DNA of 64,000 bases from Amycolatopsis sp. 195334CR. GTDB taxonomy: Bacteria > Actinomycetota > Actinomycetes > Mycobacteriales > Pseudonocardiaceae. A model generated the notes under the pieces. That model did not search any database, was not told the origin of the DNA, and saw only the letters and a program-made list of their open reading frames with translations. Location: assembly GCF_017309385.1 (NCBI RefSeq), contig NZ_JAFJMJ010000001.1, positions 1,984,001 to 2,048,000 of the forward strand. Direction: 5' to 3'. Positions 39,519 to 48,445 of this stretch are shown here, one piece after another. A program made the position numbers and the translations under genes. Position 1 is the stretch's first letter, and every line of letters begins with the position of its first letter.

Positions 39519-40349
39519 GTGATTCGACGGGCGCTGGCCGTGACGGCGGTCTTGCTGGTGGTCGGCTGCGCTGCGGAAACGCCGGGTCCGGTGCCTGGTC
39601 CGGCGTCTGGTCCGGTGCCTGCTCCTTCGGGGCCTTCGGGGCCTTCGGGGGTGCCTTCTCCGGCGCCTTCCTCTTCGGCGGCGCCTTCGTCGAGCGCGGA
39701 GGCGCCGGTGGTGGTGCTGGACCCGGGGCACAACGGCGGCAACGCGGCGAACCCGGCGGCGATCAAGCGGCAGGTGCCCGCGGGGCGCGGTCGCACCAAG
39801 CCGTGCAACACCACGGGAACCAGCACGAACGACGGTTACCCCGAGCACGAGTTCACCTTCGACGTGGCGCAGCGCGCCGGGAAGTTGTTGGCGGACAAGG
39901 GGATCCGGGTGATCTACACGCGGTCGGACGACGACTCGGTCGGGCCGTGCGTCGACCAGCGCGCGGAGATCGGCAACACGGCCCAGGCGGCGGCCGTGGT
40001 CTCCATCCACGCCGACGGCAACACCTCCCCCGGTGCCAACGGTTTCCACGTCGCCTATTCGTCACCGCCACTGAACGACGCGCAGGGCGAGCCGTCTGAG
40101 CAGTTGACGCGCTCCCTACGAGATTCCTTGCGGGAGAACGGTTTCCGATACTCGGACTACCTCGGCGAGGAAGGCCTCTCAGGCCGCAACGACCTCGCGG
40201 GGCTGAATCTTTCCGAACGCCCGGCGGCACTGGTCGAATGCGGGAACATGCGGAACGCCACCGAAGCCGCCCGAATGTCCACTTCGGACGGGCGGCAGCA
40301 GTACGCCGCGGGCATCGCCAACGGCATCCTGACCTACCTCGGCGCCTGA
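39519..40349 (+). CDS. N-acetylmuramoyl-L-alanine amidase (Amidase_3), lipoprotein
   Basis: 276 residues: lipoprotein signal (VLLVVGC, Cys17), a Pro/Ser/Gly-rich linker (residues 20-62) encoded by short tandem repeats, then an Amidase_3 catalytic domain with zinc ligands His71 (LDPGHNGG), Glu111 (YPEHEF) and His164 (SIHADG), and the catalytic-Glu region ALVECGNM. It cleaves the lactyl-amide bond of peptidoglycan. It is the syntenic match of mycobacterial Rv3717, but unlike that secreted enzyme it appears lipid-anchored. GACAC-G-GTGTC at 39505-39515 precedes the GTG. Confidence 0.93.
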   Translation: MIRRALAVTAVLLVVGCAAETPGPVPGPASGPVPAPSGPSGPSGVPSPAPSSSAAPSSSAEAPVVVLDPGHNGGNAANPAAIKRQVPAGRGRTKPCNTTGTSTNDGYPEHEFTFDVAQRAGKLLADKGIRVIYTRSDDDSVGPCVDQRAEIGNTAQAAAVVSIHADGNTSPGANGFHVAYSSPPLNDAQGEPSEQLTRSLRDSLRENGFRYSDYLGEEGLSGRNDLAGLNLSERPAALVECGNMRNATEAARMSTSDGRQQYAAGIANGILTYLGA

Positions 40350-40362
40350 CTCGCCGGAGCTC

Positions 40363-40425
40363 TCAATGCTATGAGTGGGGCATTACTTGCGTTGAATGCA
40401 AGTAATGCCCCACTCATAGCATTGA
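40363..40425. repeat. Repeated hairpin, copy 2
   Basis: Perfect arms 40363-40390 and 40398-40425 (28 bp) with loop GTTGAAT. The inner 23 bp are identical to the copies at 8802 and 56335. It lies between the convergent amidase and dnaX genes. Confidence 0.85.
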
Positions 40426-40432
40426 ACCGGGG

Positions 40433-42565
40433 TCAGTCGAGGGGGCGGGCGCCCAGCTGTTCCGACAGCAGCCGGTGCGCCTTCTCCTCCACCTCGTCCG
40501 CGGCGGGCACGGGCGGCGGCGGGGGCGGCGGCACCGAGCCGTTCGGGGGCGGCGGGGTGGTCGCCGCTTCCAGGTACTCGTCCTCGTCCTCGGGTTCCGG
40601 GGGGAGCGGGATGTCCGGCTCGGTGGTGGCCACCTTCGGCTTCGGCGGCGCGGGGGGCGGCGGCGGAGCCTGCCTGCCCTCGGACGGCCGCCGGAACCGC
40701 TGCTGCGGCTTCTCCTCGGTCGCCTGCTGCGCGCTGTGCTGCTGCTGGGGCGCCTGCCGCTGCTGCTGCGGCGCCGGGGCGGCCTGCGGTTTGGCGTTGC
40801 CGTGCACGCAGGTGACGCGCCAGTCCCCGCCGAGGACGTCGCGGAGAGCGGCGGCGATCTTCTCGGAGTTGTGCGGATCAGCGAGCCGGCGCGCGAGCGG
40901 CTCGGCGGTGTGCGTGAGCACCACGGAGTTGCCCTCGACGCTCTGCACGCCGGCCTGGGTCAGCATCGCCTCGGTGCTGCGGCCGCCCGGGATCTTGCGG
41001 ATGGCCGCCAGCAACTCCGGCCACACCCGGCGCACGGCCGCCGCGTCCATGCCCCCGGCCGCCTCGGGCTCGGCCGCCGCTTCCGGCGCACTCGGCGCCG
41101 AGGCAACGGGCTGCTCGGCTGGGCGTTCGACCACCGCCGGAACCGGGCGCTCCGCCGGAACCGGAACTGGAGCCTGAACTGGGCGTTCGGCCGGAGCCGG
41201 GGCTTCTGGCGCGGGCGGCGCCGCCTGGCGTTGGGAGGGGCGTTGGAAGCGTTCCGCGCCACCCGCCCCCGGCGAAGCAGCAGACGGCGAAGCAGTAGGC
41301 GCCGGAGCAGCAGCGGCCACCGGAGCAGCCGAAGCCGAAGAGCCCGAAGCCGAAGCACCAGCAGCCGAGGCACCCGCGGCAGGCGCCGACTCGACCGGTC
41401 CCCCCACCGTGACGCGCCGCTCCAGCCGTTCCAACCGCTGCAACAGCGCCGCCTCGCCCTCCGCGGCGGAGGGCAAAAGCATCCGCGCGCACAGCAGCTC
41501 CAGCAACAGCCGAGGAGCCGTGGCGCCCCGCATTTCCAGCAACCCGTTGTGCACGATCTCCGCGTACCGCGACAGCGTGGCGAGCCCCGCCCGCTCGGCC
41601 TGCGCGACCATGCGGGTCAGCTCGTCCTCCGGCGCCGCGACCAGGCCGCGCGCCGCGGCGTCGGGGACCGAGCGGAGGACCACCAGGTCCCGCAGGCGGT
41701 CCAGCAGGTCCGTGGCGAAGCGGCGCGGGTCGTGCCCGGCCTCGGCGAGGCGCTCCACCGTGCCGAAGACCGCCGTCGAATCGTCCGCGGCCAGGCCCTC
41801 GACCATGTCGTCGATCAACGCGACGTCGGTCACCCCGAGCAGCGAGACCGCCCGGTCGTAGGTCACGCCGTTCGGCCCGGCGCCGGCCAGCAGCTGGTCC
41901 AGCACCGACTGCGTGTCCCGCGCCGAACCCCCACCGGCCCGGATGACCAGCGGGAACACCGCCGGCTCCACCGGCACGCCCTCGGCCGCGACGTTGCGCT
42001 CCAGCAGCTCCCGCATCGCGCTCGGCGGGATCAACCGGAACGGGTAGTGGTGCGTCCGCGACCGGATGGTGGTGAGCACCTTGTCCGGCTCGGTGGTGGC
42101 GAAGATGAAGATCAGGTGTTCCGGCGGCTCTTCGACGATCTTCAGCAGGGCGTTGAAGCCCTGCGTGGTGACCATGTGCGCCTCGTCGATGATGAACACC
42201 CGGTACCGCGACTCGGCGGGCGCGTAGAACGCCTTGTCCCGCAGCTCACGGGCGTCCTCGACGCCACCGTGGCTGGCCGCGTCGAGCTCGGTGACGTCGA
42301 TGCTGCCGCTGCCCTCCGGCGCGAGCGCGCGGCACGAACCGCACTCCCCGCAGGGGTCGGGCGTCGGGCCCTTCTCGCAGTTCAGCGACCGGGCCATGAT
42401 GCGGGCGCTGGACGTCTTGCCGCAGCCGCGCGGCCCGGAGAACAGGTACGCGTGGTTGATCCGGCCGGCCGCGAGCGCGGTGCGCAGCGGGTCGGTGACG
42501 TGCTCCTGACCCACCACCTCGGCGAAGGTGGCCGGGCGGTACTTGCGATACAGCGCTAATGCCAC
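40433..42565 (-). CDS. dnaX: DNA polymerase III subunits gamma and tau
   Basis: 710 residues. Clamp-loader ATPase with Walker A SGPRGCGKTSSA (43-54), a zinc module (CEKGPTPDPCGECGSC), DEAH (FIIDEAHMV) and sensor motif GGSARDTQSVLDQ. A long Pro/Ala/Ser/Gln-rich linker (about residues 390-530) leads to a C-terminal domain that should contact the polymerase, then another proline-rich tail. I see no A-rich slippage site, so a separate gamma form is not predicted. Confidence 0.96.
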   Translation of the reverse strand: MALALYRKYRPATFAEVVGQEHVTDPLRTALAAGRINHAYLFSGPRGCGKTSSARIMARSLNCEKGPTPDPCGECGSCRALAPEGSGSIDVTELDAASHGGVEDARELRDKAFYAPAESRYRVFIIDEAHMVTTQGFNALLKIVEEPPEHLIFIFATTEPDKVLTTIRSRTHHYPFRLIPPSAMRELLERNVAAEGVPVEPAVFPLVIRAGGGSARDTQSVLDQLLAGAGPNGVTYDRAVSLLGVTDVALIDDMVEGLAADDSTAVFGTVERLAEAGHDPRRFATDLLDRLRDLVVLRSVPDAAARGLVAAPEDELTRMVAQAERAGLATLSRYAEIVHNGLLEMRGATAPRLLLELLCARMLLPSAAEGEAALLQRLERLERRVTVGGPVESAPAAGASAAGASASGSSASAAPVAAAAPAPTASPSAASPGAGGAERFQRPSQRQAAPPAPEAPAPAERPVQAPVPVPAERPVPAVVERPAEQPVASAPSAPEAAAEPEAAGGMDAAAVRRVWPELLAAIRKIPGGRSTEAMLTQAGVQSVEGNSVVLTHTAEPLARRLADPHNSEKIAAALRDVLGGDWRVTCVHGNAKPQAAPAPQQQRQAPQQQHSAQQATEEKPQQRFRRPSEGRQAPPPPPAPPKPKVATTEPDIPLPPEPEDEDEYLEAATTPPPPNGSVPPPPPPPVPAADEVEEKAHRLLSEQLGARPLD

Positions 42566-42616
42566 GGCGGAAGCCTACCGGCAGCCACCGACACCCCATC
42601 GGGCCCCGGAACGTAA

Positions 42617-42705
42617 GGGGACCCCCGCACCCGTCAGAGCCTGCTTATCCTTGCTGCCTTCCGGCCCTGGGGAGGTTCACAGGGTGGACGCCGCGGGGGT
42701 CCGCC
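42617..42705 (-). ncRNA. ffs: Bacterial small SRP RNA (4.5S-like)
   Basis: On the minus strand the conserved apical helix of SRP RNA is present, with the CCGGAAGG tetraloop hairpin flanked by AGGGC and CAGCAAGGATAAGCAGG. The ends close in a perfect 10-bp helix (42693-42702 with 42619-42628). Length about 89 nt; ends are estimated from the helix. TACACT (minus strand, 42709-42714) is a good -10 just upstream. Position before dnaX matches mycobacteria. Confidence 0.95.
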
Positions 42706-42715
42706 ATCAGTGTAC

Positions 42716-44254
42716 CTACCGATCACGCCGGTACTGGGCCGGGGAGGTCCGAGTGCCGCGATCCTCGTGCGAACCGGCCTTGCCGCGGTCGACGTGGAAC
42801 GTGGTCAGCGTGCTGACCGGCGAGTTCGGGTCGCGCCGGTCGCCGATCACCCGCATGTGCGTGCTCCACCGCCGCGGCGTGACCTCGTAGACGTCGTAGC
42901 CGTAGCGGTTGCCCTCGAAGTACTTCAGGTGCGGGTTGGCCTTGCCCATCACCGGCCCGTTCTGGGCGTTCCACTCGGGCGAGTAGGCCCCGGACGAGAC
43001 CGAGTGCGCGGTGAACTCGGTGCCGATCACCGGTGCGTCCGGGTTGTCGAAGTCGGGGCGGATGTCGTCGACGAAGGCCGAGTGCCAGTCGCCGGTGATC
43101 ACCACCAGGTCCTCCATGCCGGTGTCGTGCACGTGGGTGAGCACCTCGCGGCGCTCGGCCAGGAAGCCGTCCCACTGGTCGGTGAAGTAGTACCCGCCAC
43201 CCGGTTTGGCCAGCTGGCTCAGCATGATCGAGTTCACCCAGCAGTGCCACGCGTCCCCGGCGTTGCTGACCCGGTCCTTCAGCCACGCCTTCTGCTCGGC
43301 CCCGAGGATCGTGCCGTTCGGCAGGTTCTGCGCCGACCGGTACTGCCGCAGGTCCAGGATCGACAGGTCGAGCAGGTCACCCCACGACCGCTGCCGGTAG
43401 ACCTGCGGCGTGGTCGGGTGGTCCGGCCGGACCGGCAGGTGCTCGAACCACGCCTGGTACCCCGCGTCCCGGCGGGCGCGCAGCGACGGCGTGGTGCCGC
43501 TGTAGTCGTTGACGACCTCGTGATCATCCCAGGTGATGAACCAGGGATGGGCAGCGTGCGCGGCCCGCAGCGAGGGGTCGCCCTTGTACAGCGCGTGCCG
43601 CCGCCGGTACGCGGGCAGCGTGGTCACCGCGGGGCCCTCGTGGTCGCGGACGTGGTCGCCGCCGACCTTCCCGTGCTCATAGATGTAGTCCCCGAGGTGC
43701 ACCACGAAATCCAGCTCTTCCCGCGCGATCCCGCGGTGGGCCGCGTAGAAGCCGTCGTGGAACGCCTGGCAGTTGGCCGCGGCGAAGCGCACGCGCCGGA
43801 CGTGCCCGGCGGGCGCGGTGCGGGTGCGGCCGGTGCGGCTCGTCTTGCCCAGCGCGCGGAAGCGGTAGTAGTACCGCCGCGCCGGTTCGAGCCCGGTGAC
43901 CGCGATGTGCACGCTGTGCCCGAGCGCGGCGGTGGCGGGCGCCGTGCCGTGGGCGACCCGGTTCCGGAAGGCGGTGTCGGTCGCGACGACCCACTCCACC
44001 TCGACCGTCTCCGGCAGCGGTTGTTCCTCGGCGAGCGGCTGCGGCGCGAGTCTCGTCCACAGCACCACGCTCTCCGGCAGCGGATCCCCCGATCCGACGC
44101 CGACGGTGAACGGGGCTTCGTCCCAGCTGGCCCCGAGCGCGGCGGCGGCCTCCTCCGCCTGGGCGAGGGTCAGCCCGCCGCTCAGCGGCCAGGCCACCCC
44201 CAGTGCTCCCGCGGCGGCGGCCCCGCGCAACAGATCCCGTCGATTCAGCGGCAT
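42716..44254 (-). CDS. phoD: PhoD-family alkaline phosphatase/phosphodiesterase, Tat-exported
   Basis: 512 residues. A twin-arginine signal (NRRDLLRGAAAAGALG) precedes a PhoD-type N-terminal domain (FTVGVGSGDPLPESVVLWTR) and the metallophosphatase core with HLGDYIYEHG, FITWDDHEVVNDY and VITGDWHSAF, which bind Fe and Ca ions. Secreted folded, it releases phosphate from phosphodiesters and monoesters. A two-component system lies immediately upstream in the same direction. The SRP RNA promoter overlaps its stop region. Confidence 0.93.
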   Translation of the reverse strand: MPLNRRDLLRGAAAAGALGVAWPLSGGLTLAQAEEAAAALGASWDEAPFTVGVGSGDPLPESVVLWTRLAPQPLAEEQPLPETVEVEWVVATDTAFRNRVAHGTAPATAALGHSVHIAVTGLEPARRYYYRFRALGKTSRTGRTRTAPAGHVRRVRFAAANCQAFHDGFYAAHRGIAREELDFVVHLGDYIYEHGKVGGDHVRDHEGPAVTTLPAYRRRHALYKGDPSLRAAHAAHPWFITWDDHEVVNDYSGTTPSLRARRDAGYQAWFEHLPVRPDHPTTPQVYRQRSWGDLLDLSILDLRQYRSAQNLPNGTILGAEQKAWLKDRVSNAGDAWHCWVNSIMLSQLAKPGGGYYFTDQWDGFLAERREVLTHVHDTGMEDLVVITGDWHSAFVDDIRPDFDNPDAPVIGTEFTAHSVSSGAYSPEWNAQNGPVMGKANPHLKYFEGNRYGYDVYEVTPRRWSTHMRVIGDRRDPNSPVSTLTTFHVDRGKAGSHEDRGTRTSPAQYRRDR

Positions 44255-44328
44255 TCAGCGCTCCTCAGTTCGGCTTCGGACACCGAACCCGGCCTACCTG
44301 ACGCGTGGACCACCGACAAGTGAACCGC

Positions 44329-45777
44329 TCATGGCGGTGTGGTCACGGGCAGCACGACGCAGAATTCGGTGCGCCCGGGCTTGCTCCGCACCCACACCTT
44401 CCCGCCGTGCGCGGCGATCACCGCGGCCACGATGGCCAGCCCCAACCCGGTGCTGCCCGCCGCCCGCGAGCGCGAGGTGTCCCCGCGGGCGAAGCGCTCG
44501 AACACCTCCGGCAGCACGTCACGCGGGATGCCCGGCCCGTCGTCGGCCACCACCAGCCGCACCTCACCGTCCTTTGTCGACAACGAGGTGCGGACGGTGG
44601 TGCCCGGCGGGGTGTGCGCGCGGGCGTTGCTCAGCAGGTTCAGCACGACCTGCTGCAACTGCCCGGACTCGCCGACCACGCTGATCGGCTCGGCGGGCAG
44701 GTCCAGCAGCCACCGGTGGTCCGGACCGGCCACGTGCGCGTCGGCCACGGCGTCGGCGACCAGGCCGGACAGCTCGACCGGGGCGTGCACCACCGGGCGT
44801 CCTTCGTCGAGCCGCGCCAGCAGCAGCAGTTCCTCGACCAGCGTGGTCATCCGCGTGGACTCCGATTCGACGCGGCTCATCGCGTAGACGAAGTCCTCGG
44901 GCAGGTCGGCGGTGCTGCGGCGGGTCAGCTCGGCGTAACCCCGGATCGACGCGAGCGGCGTGCGCAGCTCGTGGCTGGCGTCGGCGACGAACTGCCGCAC
45001 CCGGCTTTCGCTGCGCTGGCGTGCGGCCAGTGCGGCGGAGACGTGGTCGAGCATCCGGTTCAGCGCCGCGCCGACCTTGCCCACCTCGGTCCGGGTGTCG
45101 GTGTCCACTTCGGACACCCGCATCGGCAGCGCGGGCTCACCCCGGTCCAGCGGCAGCCTGCTCACCTCCGCGGCGGTGGCCGCCACCCGGTCCAGCGGCC
45201 GCAGCGTGCGGCGCACGGTCAGCGCGGCAATGCCGCCGGCCAGCACCAGCCCGCCGAGCGCGACACCGCCGAAGATCCAGCCGAGCCGCCACAGGGTGTC
45301 GTTGACGTCGGCCAGCGACAGCGCCTGGAACCGGATCTCCCCGGCCGGCCCCATGCCCGCCTGCATCCGGTATTCACCCAGGTCACCGATGGTGATGGTG
45401 ACCGGGCGGCGCGGCGACGTCAGCCCGGTGAAGGTGGCCGCGTCCGCCGGGCTGAGCTGGATCGCGGACCCGTTGGTCAGGATCTTGGCCTCCACGACCT
45501 GCCCGTTGTAGACCGTGCCGAGCACGGAGTCGGGCGGCTGCCCGAGTTCGAAGCGCACCCGCGGCCCCGGCGGCCCGCCCTCCAACGGCGGCGGGAGGCG
45601 GTTGTCGATGGTGGTCAGCTGGCGGTCCACGCGTTCGAGCAGGAAGTCCCGCAGGGCGAACTCGGTGACCACGCCGATCACCAGGCACACCAGCGCGAGC
45701 AGGGCCAGCACCTGGGCGATCAGGCGGCCGCGCAGCGACCACGGCCGCCGCAGCTCAGCGCGAAGGTTTGAGGACAT
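44329..45777 (-). CDS. Sensor histidine kinase (OmpR-class)
   Basis: About 482 residues: membrane helix 1 (LIAQVLALLALVCLVIGVV), an external sensor domain of about 110 residues, membrane helix 2 (IFGGVALGGLVLAGGIAAL), HAMP, HisKA with ADASHELRTPLASIRGY, and an ATPase domain with N, G1 (VADDGPGIP) and G2 (STGLGLAIV) boxes. ATG 45777 is preferred; GTG 45786 is also in frame. It overlaps the response regulator gene by 23 nt and is the partner kinase. Confidence 0.92.
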   Translation of the reverse strand: MSSNLRAELRRPWSLRGRLIAQVLALLALVCLVIGVVTEFALRDFLLERVDRQLTTIDNRLPPPLEGGPPGPRVRFELGQPPDSVLGTVYNGQVVEAKILTNGSAIQLSPADAATFTGLTSPRRPVTITIGDLGEYRMQAGMGPAGEIRFQALSLADVNDTLWRLGWIFGGVALGGLVLAGGIAALTVRRTLRPLDRVAATAAEVSRLPLDRGEPALPMRVSEVDTDTRTEVGKVGAALNRMLDHVSAALAARQRSESRVRQFVADASHELRTPLASIRGYAELTRRSTADLPEDFVYAMSRVESESTRMTTLVEELLLLARLDEGRPVVHAPVELSGLVADAVADAHVAGPDHRWLLDLPAEPISVVGESGQLQQVVLNLLSNARAHTPPGTTVRTSLSTKDGEVRLVVADDGPGIPRDVLPEVFERFARGDTSRSRAAGSTGLGLAIVAAVIAAHGGKVWVRSKPGRTEFCVVLPVTTPP

Positions 45778-46459
45778 AGCCCGCACCCCGCATGGTGTGG
45801 ATCATCGGCGCCCGGTCCGCGTCGATCTTCTTGCGCAGGTAGGAGATGTACAGCTCGACGATGTTCGCCTGCCCGCCGAAGTCGTAGCTCCACACCCGGT
45901 CCAGGATCTGCGCCTTGCTCAGCACTCGTTTCGGGTTGCGCATCAGGTACCGCAGCAGCTCGAACTCGGTGGCGGTGAGCGTGATCGGCTCGCCGTCGCG
46001 GTGCACCTCGCGGGTGTCCTCGTCCATGGTCAGGTCGCCGACGGTGAGCAGCGAGTCCGACGCCGAGGTGACCACCCGGGCCCGGCGCAGCAGCGCGCGC
46101 AACCGCAGGGTGACCTCCTCCAGGCTGAACGGCTTGGTCACGTAGTCGTCGCCACCGGCGGTGAGCCCGGCGATCCGGTCCTCCACCGCGTCCTTCGCGG
46201 TCAGGAACAACACCGGCAGGTGCTCGAACTCGGTGCGCAGGCGCCGGATCACCTCGAGCCCGCTGAAGTCCGGCAGCATCACGTCCAGCACCACCGCGTC
46301 CGGCCGGAACTCACGCGCGACGCGCACCGCCGTGGTGCCGTCACCCGCCGTGCGGATCTCCCAGCCCTCCATCCGCAGGGCCATCGACAGCAACTCCGCC
46401 AGCGGCGGCTCGTCGTCGACGACGAGCACGCGCACCGCGCGCCCAGGCATTCCGGTCAT
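45755..46459 (-). CDS. OmpR-family response regulator (PhoP/TrcR-like)
   Basis: 234 residues: receiver with phospho-acceptor Asp59 (AVVLDVMLPD) and conserved Lys in TKPF, then a winged-helix DNA-binding domain (LTATEFELLRYLMRNPKRVL ... VELYISYLRKKID). The sequence is close to the mycobacterial PhoP/TrcR group by eye. Three direct repeats upstream (46493-46521) resemble PhoP sites and suggest autoregulation. GACACT (minus strand, 46467-46472) just before ATG 46459 suggests a leaderless mRNA. Confidence 0.93.
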   Translation of the reverse strand: MTGMPGRAVRVLVVDDEPPLAELLSMALRMEGWEIRTAGDGTTAVRVAREFRPDAVVLDVMLPDFSGLEVIRRLRTEFEHLPVLFLTAKDAVEDRIAGLTAGGDDYVTKPFSLEEVTLRLRALLRRARVVTSASDSLLTVGDLTMDEDTREVHRDGEPITLTATEFELLRYLMRNPKRVLSKAQILDRVWSYDFGGQANIVELYISYLRKKIDADRAPMIHTMRGAGYVLKPSR

Positions 46460-46492
46460 AACCAGCAGTGTCGGCCACCGGCGTAGGCCGCG

Positions 46493-46521
46493 CCTGTGGA
46501 ACGCCTGTGCGCCACCTGTGA
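46493..46521. promoter_or_regulatory. Three 7-bp direct repeats at 11-bp spacing (PhoP/OmpR-type operator)
   Basis: CCTGTGG (46493-46499), CCTGTGC (46504-46510) and CCTGTGA (46515-46521) are separated by exactly 4 bp. On the minus strand they read TCACAGG-N4-GCACAGG-N4-CCACAGG, close to the TCACAGC-N4-TCACAGC repeats described for mycobacterial PhoP. They lie between the divergent promoters of this regulator and a second two-component system. Confidence 0.72.
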
Positions 46522-46546
46522 ACGCGGCTTGTGCCAAGCTCGCGGC

Positions 46547-47695
46547 ATGCGGGACATCACCGGATCGCTGGCGCGCCAGGCGTGGCTGATCGCGGTCGTC
46601 TGCATGGTCTCCGACGGCAGCATCGCGCTGATGATCGGACCGCCGCTGACCAGCTGGCGGGCCTGGGCGGTGCTGCTCGCCACCGTCGCCGTCGACCTGG
46701 CGCTGGCCGGGCCCGCGCGGCTGTCCGGCCTGGTCGCGCTGGGTCACGCGGTGCTCTACCCGCTCACCCCGCTGCTGCTCAACGACCTGCCCGGCGCCGA
46801 GGCCTCCAACACCGCGGGCATGCTGATCGCCGGGTACCGCGCGGGTGCCTGGCTGAGCACGCTGCCCGCGGTCGCGTCACTGCTGGCGCTGATCACCGGG
46901 TCGGTCATCGGTGAGCTGCTGGAGCGCAACCTGGCCGGGCGCGACTGGCGCCTGCTCAGCGCGATCCTGCTGGCCAACACCGTGCTGCCCTGGCTGGTCG
47001 GCCGCTACACCACCGAGCGCCGCGCGCGGATCGCCGAACTGGAACGCCGTGAGGAGGCCGCCGTGCGCCGGGCCGTCGCCGAGGAACGCAGTTCGGTGGC
47101 CCGCGACCTGCACGACGTCATCTCGCACCACGTCAGCGCGATCGGCATGCACGCCGGGGCGGCCAGACTCGGGCTCAACGGGGACACGGACACACCCGTG
47201 CACCGGTCGCTGTCCGCGGTGGAGACGTCCAGCCGCGCGGCCATGGCCGACCTGCGGCGCATGCTCGACCTGCTGCACGGCGAGCAGGCCGCGGTCCGCC
47301 AGCCGGGGGTGGGCAATCTGGAGGAACTGCTGGAGGGCACCCGCGCGGCCGGGCTGCCCGCGCGCCTGCACACCCAGGGCGTGCCCGGCGAGCTGCCCGG
47401 GTCCGTGGACGTCGCGGTGTACCGGGTGGCGCAGGAGGGCCTGACCAACGCGCTGCGGCACGGCGCGGGCGGCCCGGTGGACGTGAAGCTGTGCTACCGA
47501 ACCGAGGAGATCACCTTGAGCGTGACCAATCCGATCACGCCCGGCAGGCCGTCGACCGCCGACGAGGGCACCCGGCGCGGCCTGGCCGGGCTGCGCCAGC
47601 GCGTCGCGATGTTCGGCGGTGAGTTCTCCAGCGGGCCGTCCGACGACGGCCGCAGCTGGCTGGTCTCCGCGACCTTTCCGCTGGAGAGCTCATGA
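46547..47695 (+). CDS. Sensor histidine kinase (NarL-class, HisKA_3)
   Basis: 382 residues: four to six membrane helices in the first 170 residues with very short loops, then HisKA_3 (VARDLHDVISHHVSAIGMHA) and a HATPase domain (QEGLTNALRHG, GTRRGLAGLRQRV). Little is exposed outside, so it may sense an intramembrane or envelope signal. ATG 46547 follows CAAGCT by 6 nt. It overlaps the response regulator ATG by four bases and heads toward the 48446-52117 cluster. Confidence 0.92.
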   Translation: MRDITGSLARQAWLIAVVCMVSDGSIALMIGPPLTSWRAWAVLLATVAVDLALAGPARLSGLVALGHAVLYPLTPLLLNDLPGAEASNTAGMLIAGYRAGAWLSTLPAVASLLALITGSVIGELLERNLAGRDWRLLSAILLANTVLPWLVGRYTTERRARIAELERREEAAVRRAVAEERSSVARDLHDVISHHVSAIGMHAGAARLGLNGDTDTPVHRSLSAVETSSRAAMADLRRMLDLLHGEQAAVRQPGVGNLEELLEGTRAAGLPARLHTQGVPGELPGSVDVAVYRVAQEGLTNALRHGAGGPVDVKLCYRTEEITLSVTNPITPGRPSTADEGTRRGLAGLRQRVAMFGGEFSSGPSDDGRSWLVSATFPLESS

Positions 47696-48357
47696 GCACG
47701 CGCGTCCTGCTCGCCGACGACCACGCGATGTTCCGCTCGGGCATGCGCGCGGTGCTGGACACCCAGCCGGACCTGGAATGCGTCGGTGAGGCGTCCGACG
47801 GCCGGGCCGCGGTGGCCGAAGTGGCCCGCCTGCGGCCTGACGTGGCCGTGCTCGACGTGCGCATGCCGAAGCTCGACGGGCTGGCCGCCACCGAGGCGAT
47901 CCTCGGCACGCCCGGCTGCGAGACGAAGGTGCTGGTGCTCACCACCTACGACCACGACGATTACGTCTACCGCGCGCTGCGAGCCGGCGCGAGTGGCTTC
48001 CTGCTCAAGAACCTGCCGCCGGAAGAACTGGTCTCGGCGATGCGCGTGGTCGCGCGCGGGGACGCGCTGATCGATCCGTCGGTCACGCGGCGCCTGGTTT
48101 CGCGGTTCACCACCAGCATCGAGCCACCGGCCGGACCCGCCGGCCTGGACCGGCTGACCTCGCGCGAGCGCGAAGTTCTGCTGCTCATCGCGGATGCCCG
48201 CAGCAACGCGGAAATCGCCGAGGAACTACACGTCGGGGACGAAACGGTGAAAACGCACGTCTCCCGCATCCTGGCCAAGCTCGGCCTGCGGGACCGGGTG
48301 CACGCGGTGGTCTACGCCTATCAGCACGGCCTGGTCAGGGCGGCCCCGAGGGACTGA
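47692..48357 (+). CDS. LuxR/NarL-family response regulator
   Basis: 221 residues: receiver with Asp55 (VAVLDVRMPK) and a C-terminal LuxR helix-turn-helix (LTSREREVLLLIADARSNAE ... VKTHVSRILAKLGL). Translation is coupled to the kinase. The cluster of membrane genes starts 88 nt downstream on the same strand, making it the likeliest target or operon partner. Confidence 0.93.
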   Translation: MSTRVLLADDHAMFRSGMRAVLDTQPDLECVGEASDGRAAVAEVARLRPDVAVLDVRMPKLDGLAATEAILGTPGCETKVLVLTTYDHDDYVYRALRAGASGFLLKNLPPEELVSAMRVVARGDALIDPSVTRRLVSRFTTSIEPPAGPAGLDRLTSREREVLLLIADARSNAEIAEELHVGDETVKTHVSRILAKLGLRDRVHAVVYAYQHGLVRAAPRD

Positions 48358-48445
48358 CCCCGGGGGTTGTCCCCCGTGTTGGGGACACCGGAATCCCCCG
48401 CCGCTGTGACGCATTGCCGTTTCCCGCTCTATAACTTTCAGAAGC

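Noticed and set aside
39590..39680. Short tandem repeats in the amidase gene as a possible minisatellite
   Set aside because: They encode a Pro/Gly/Ser linker between the lipobox and the catalytic domain and keep the frame; ordinary low-complexity coding sequence.
40433..42565. Programmed frameshift in dnaX producing a gamma form
   Set aside because: No A-rich slippery heptamer or following hairpin is visible in the linker region.
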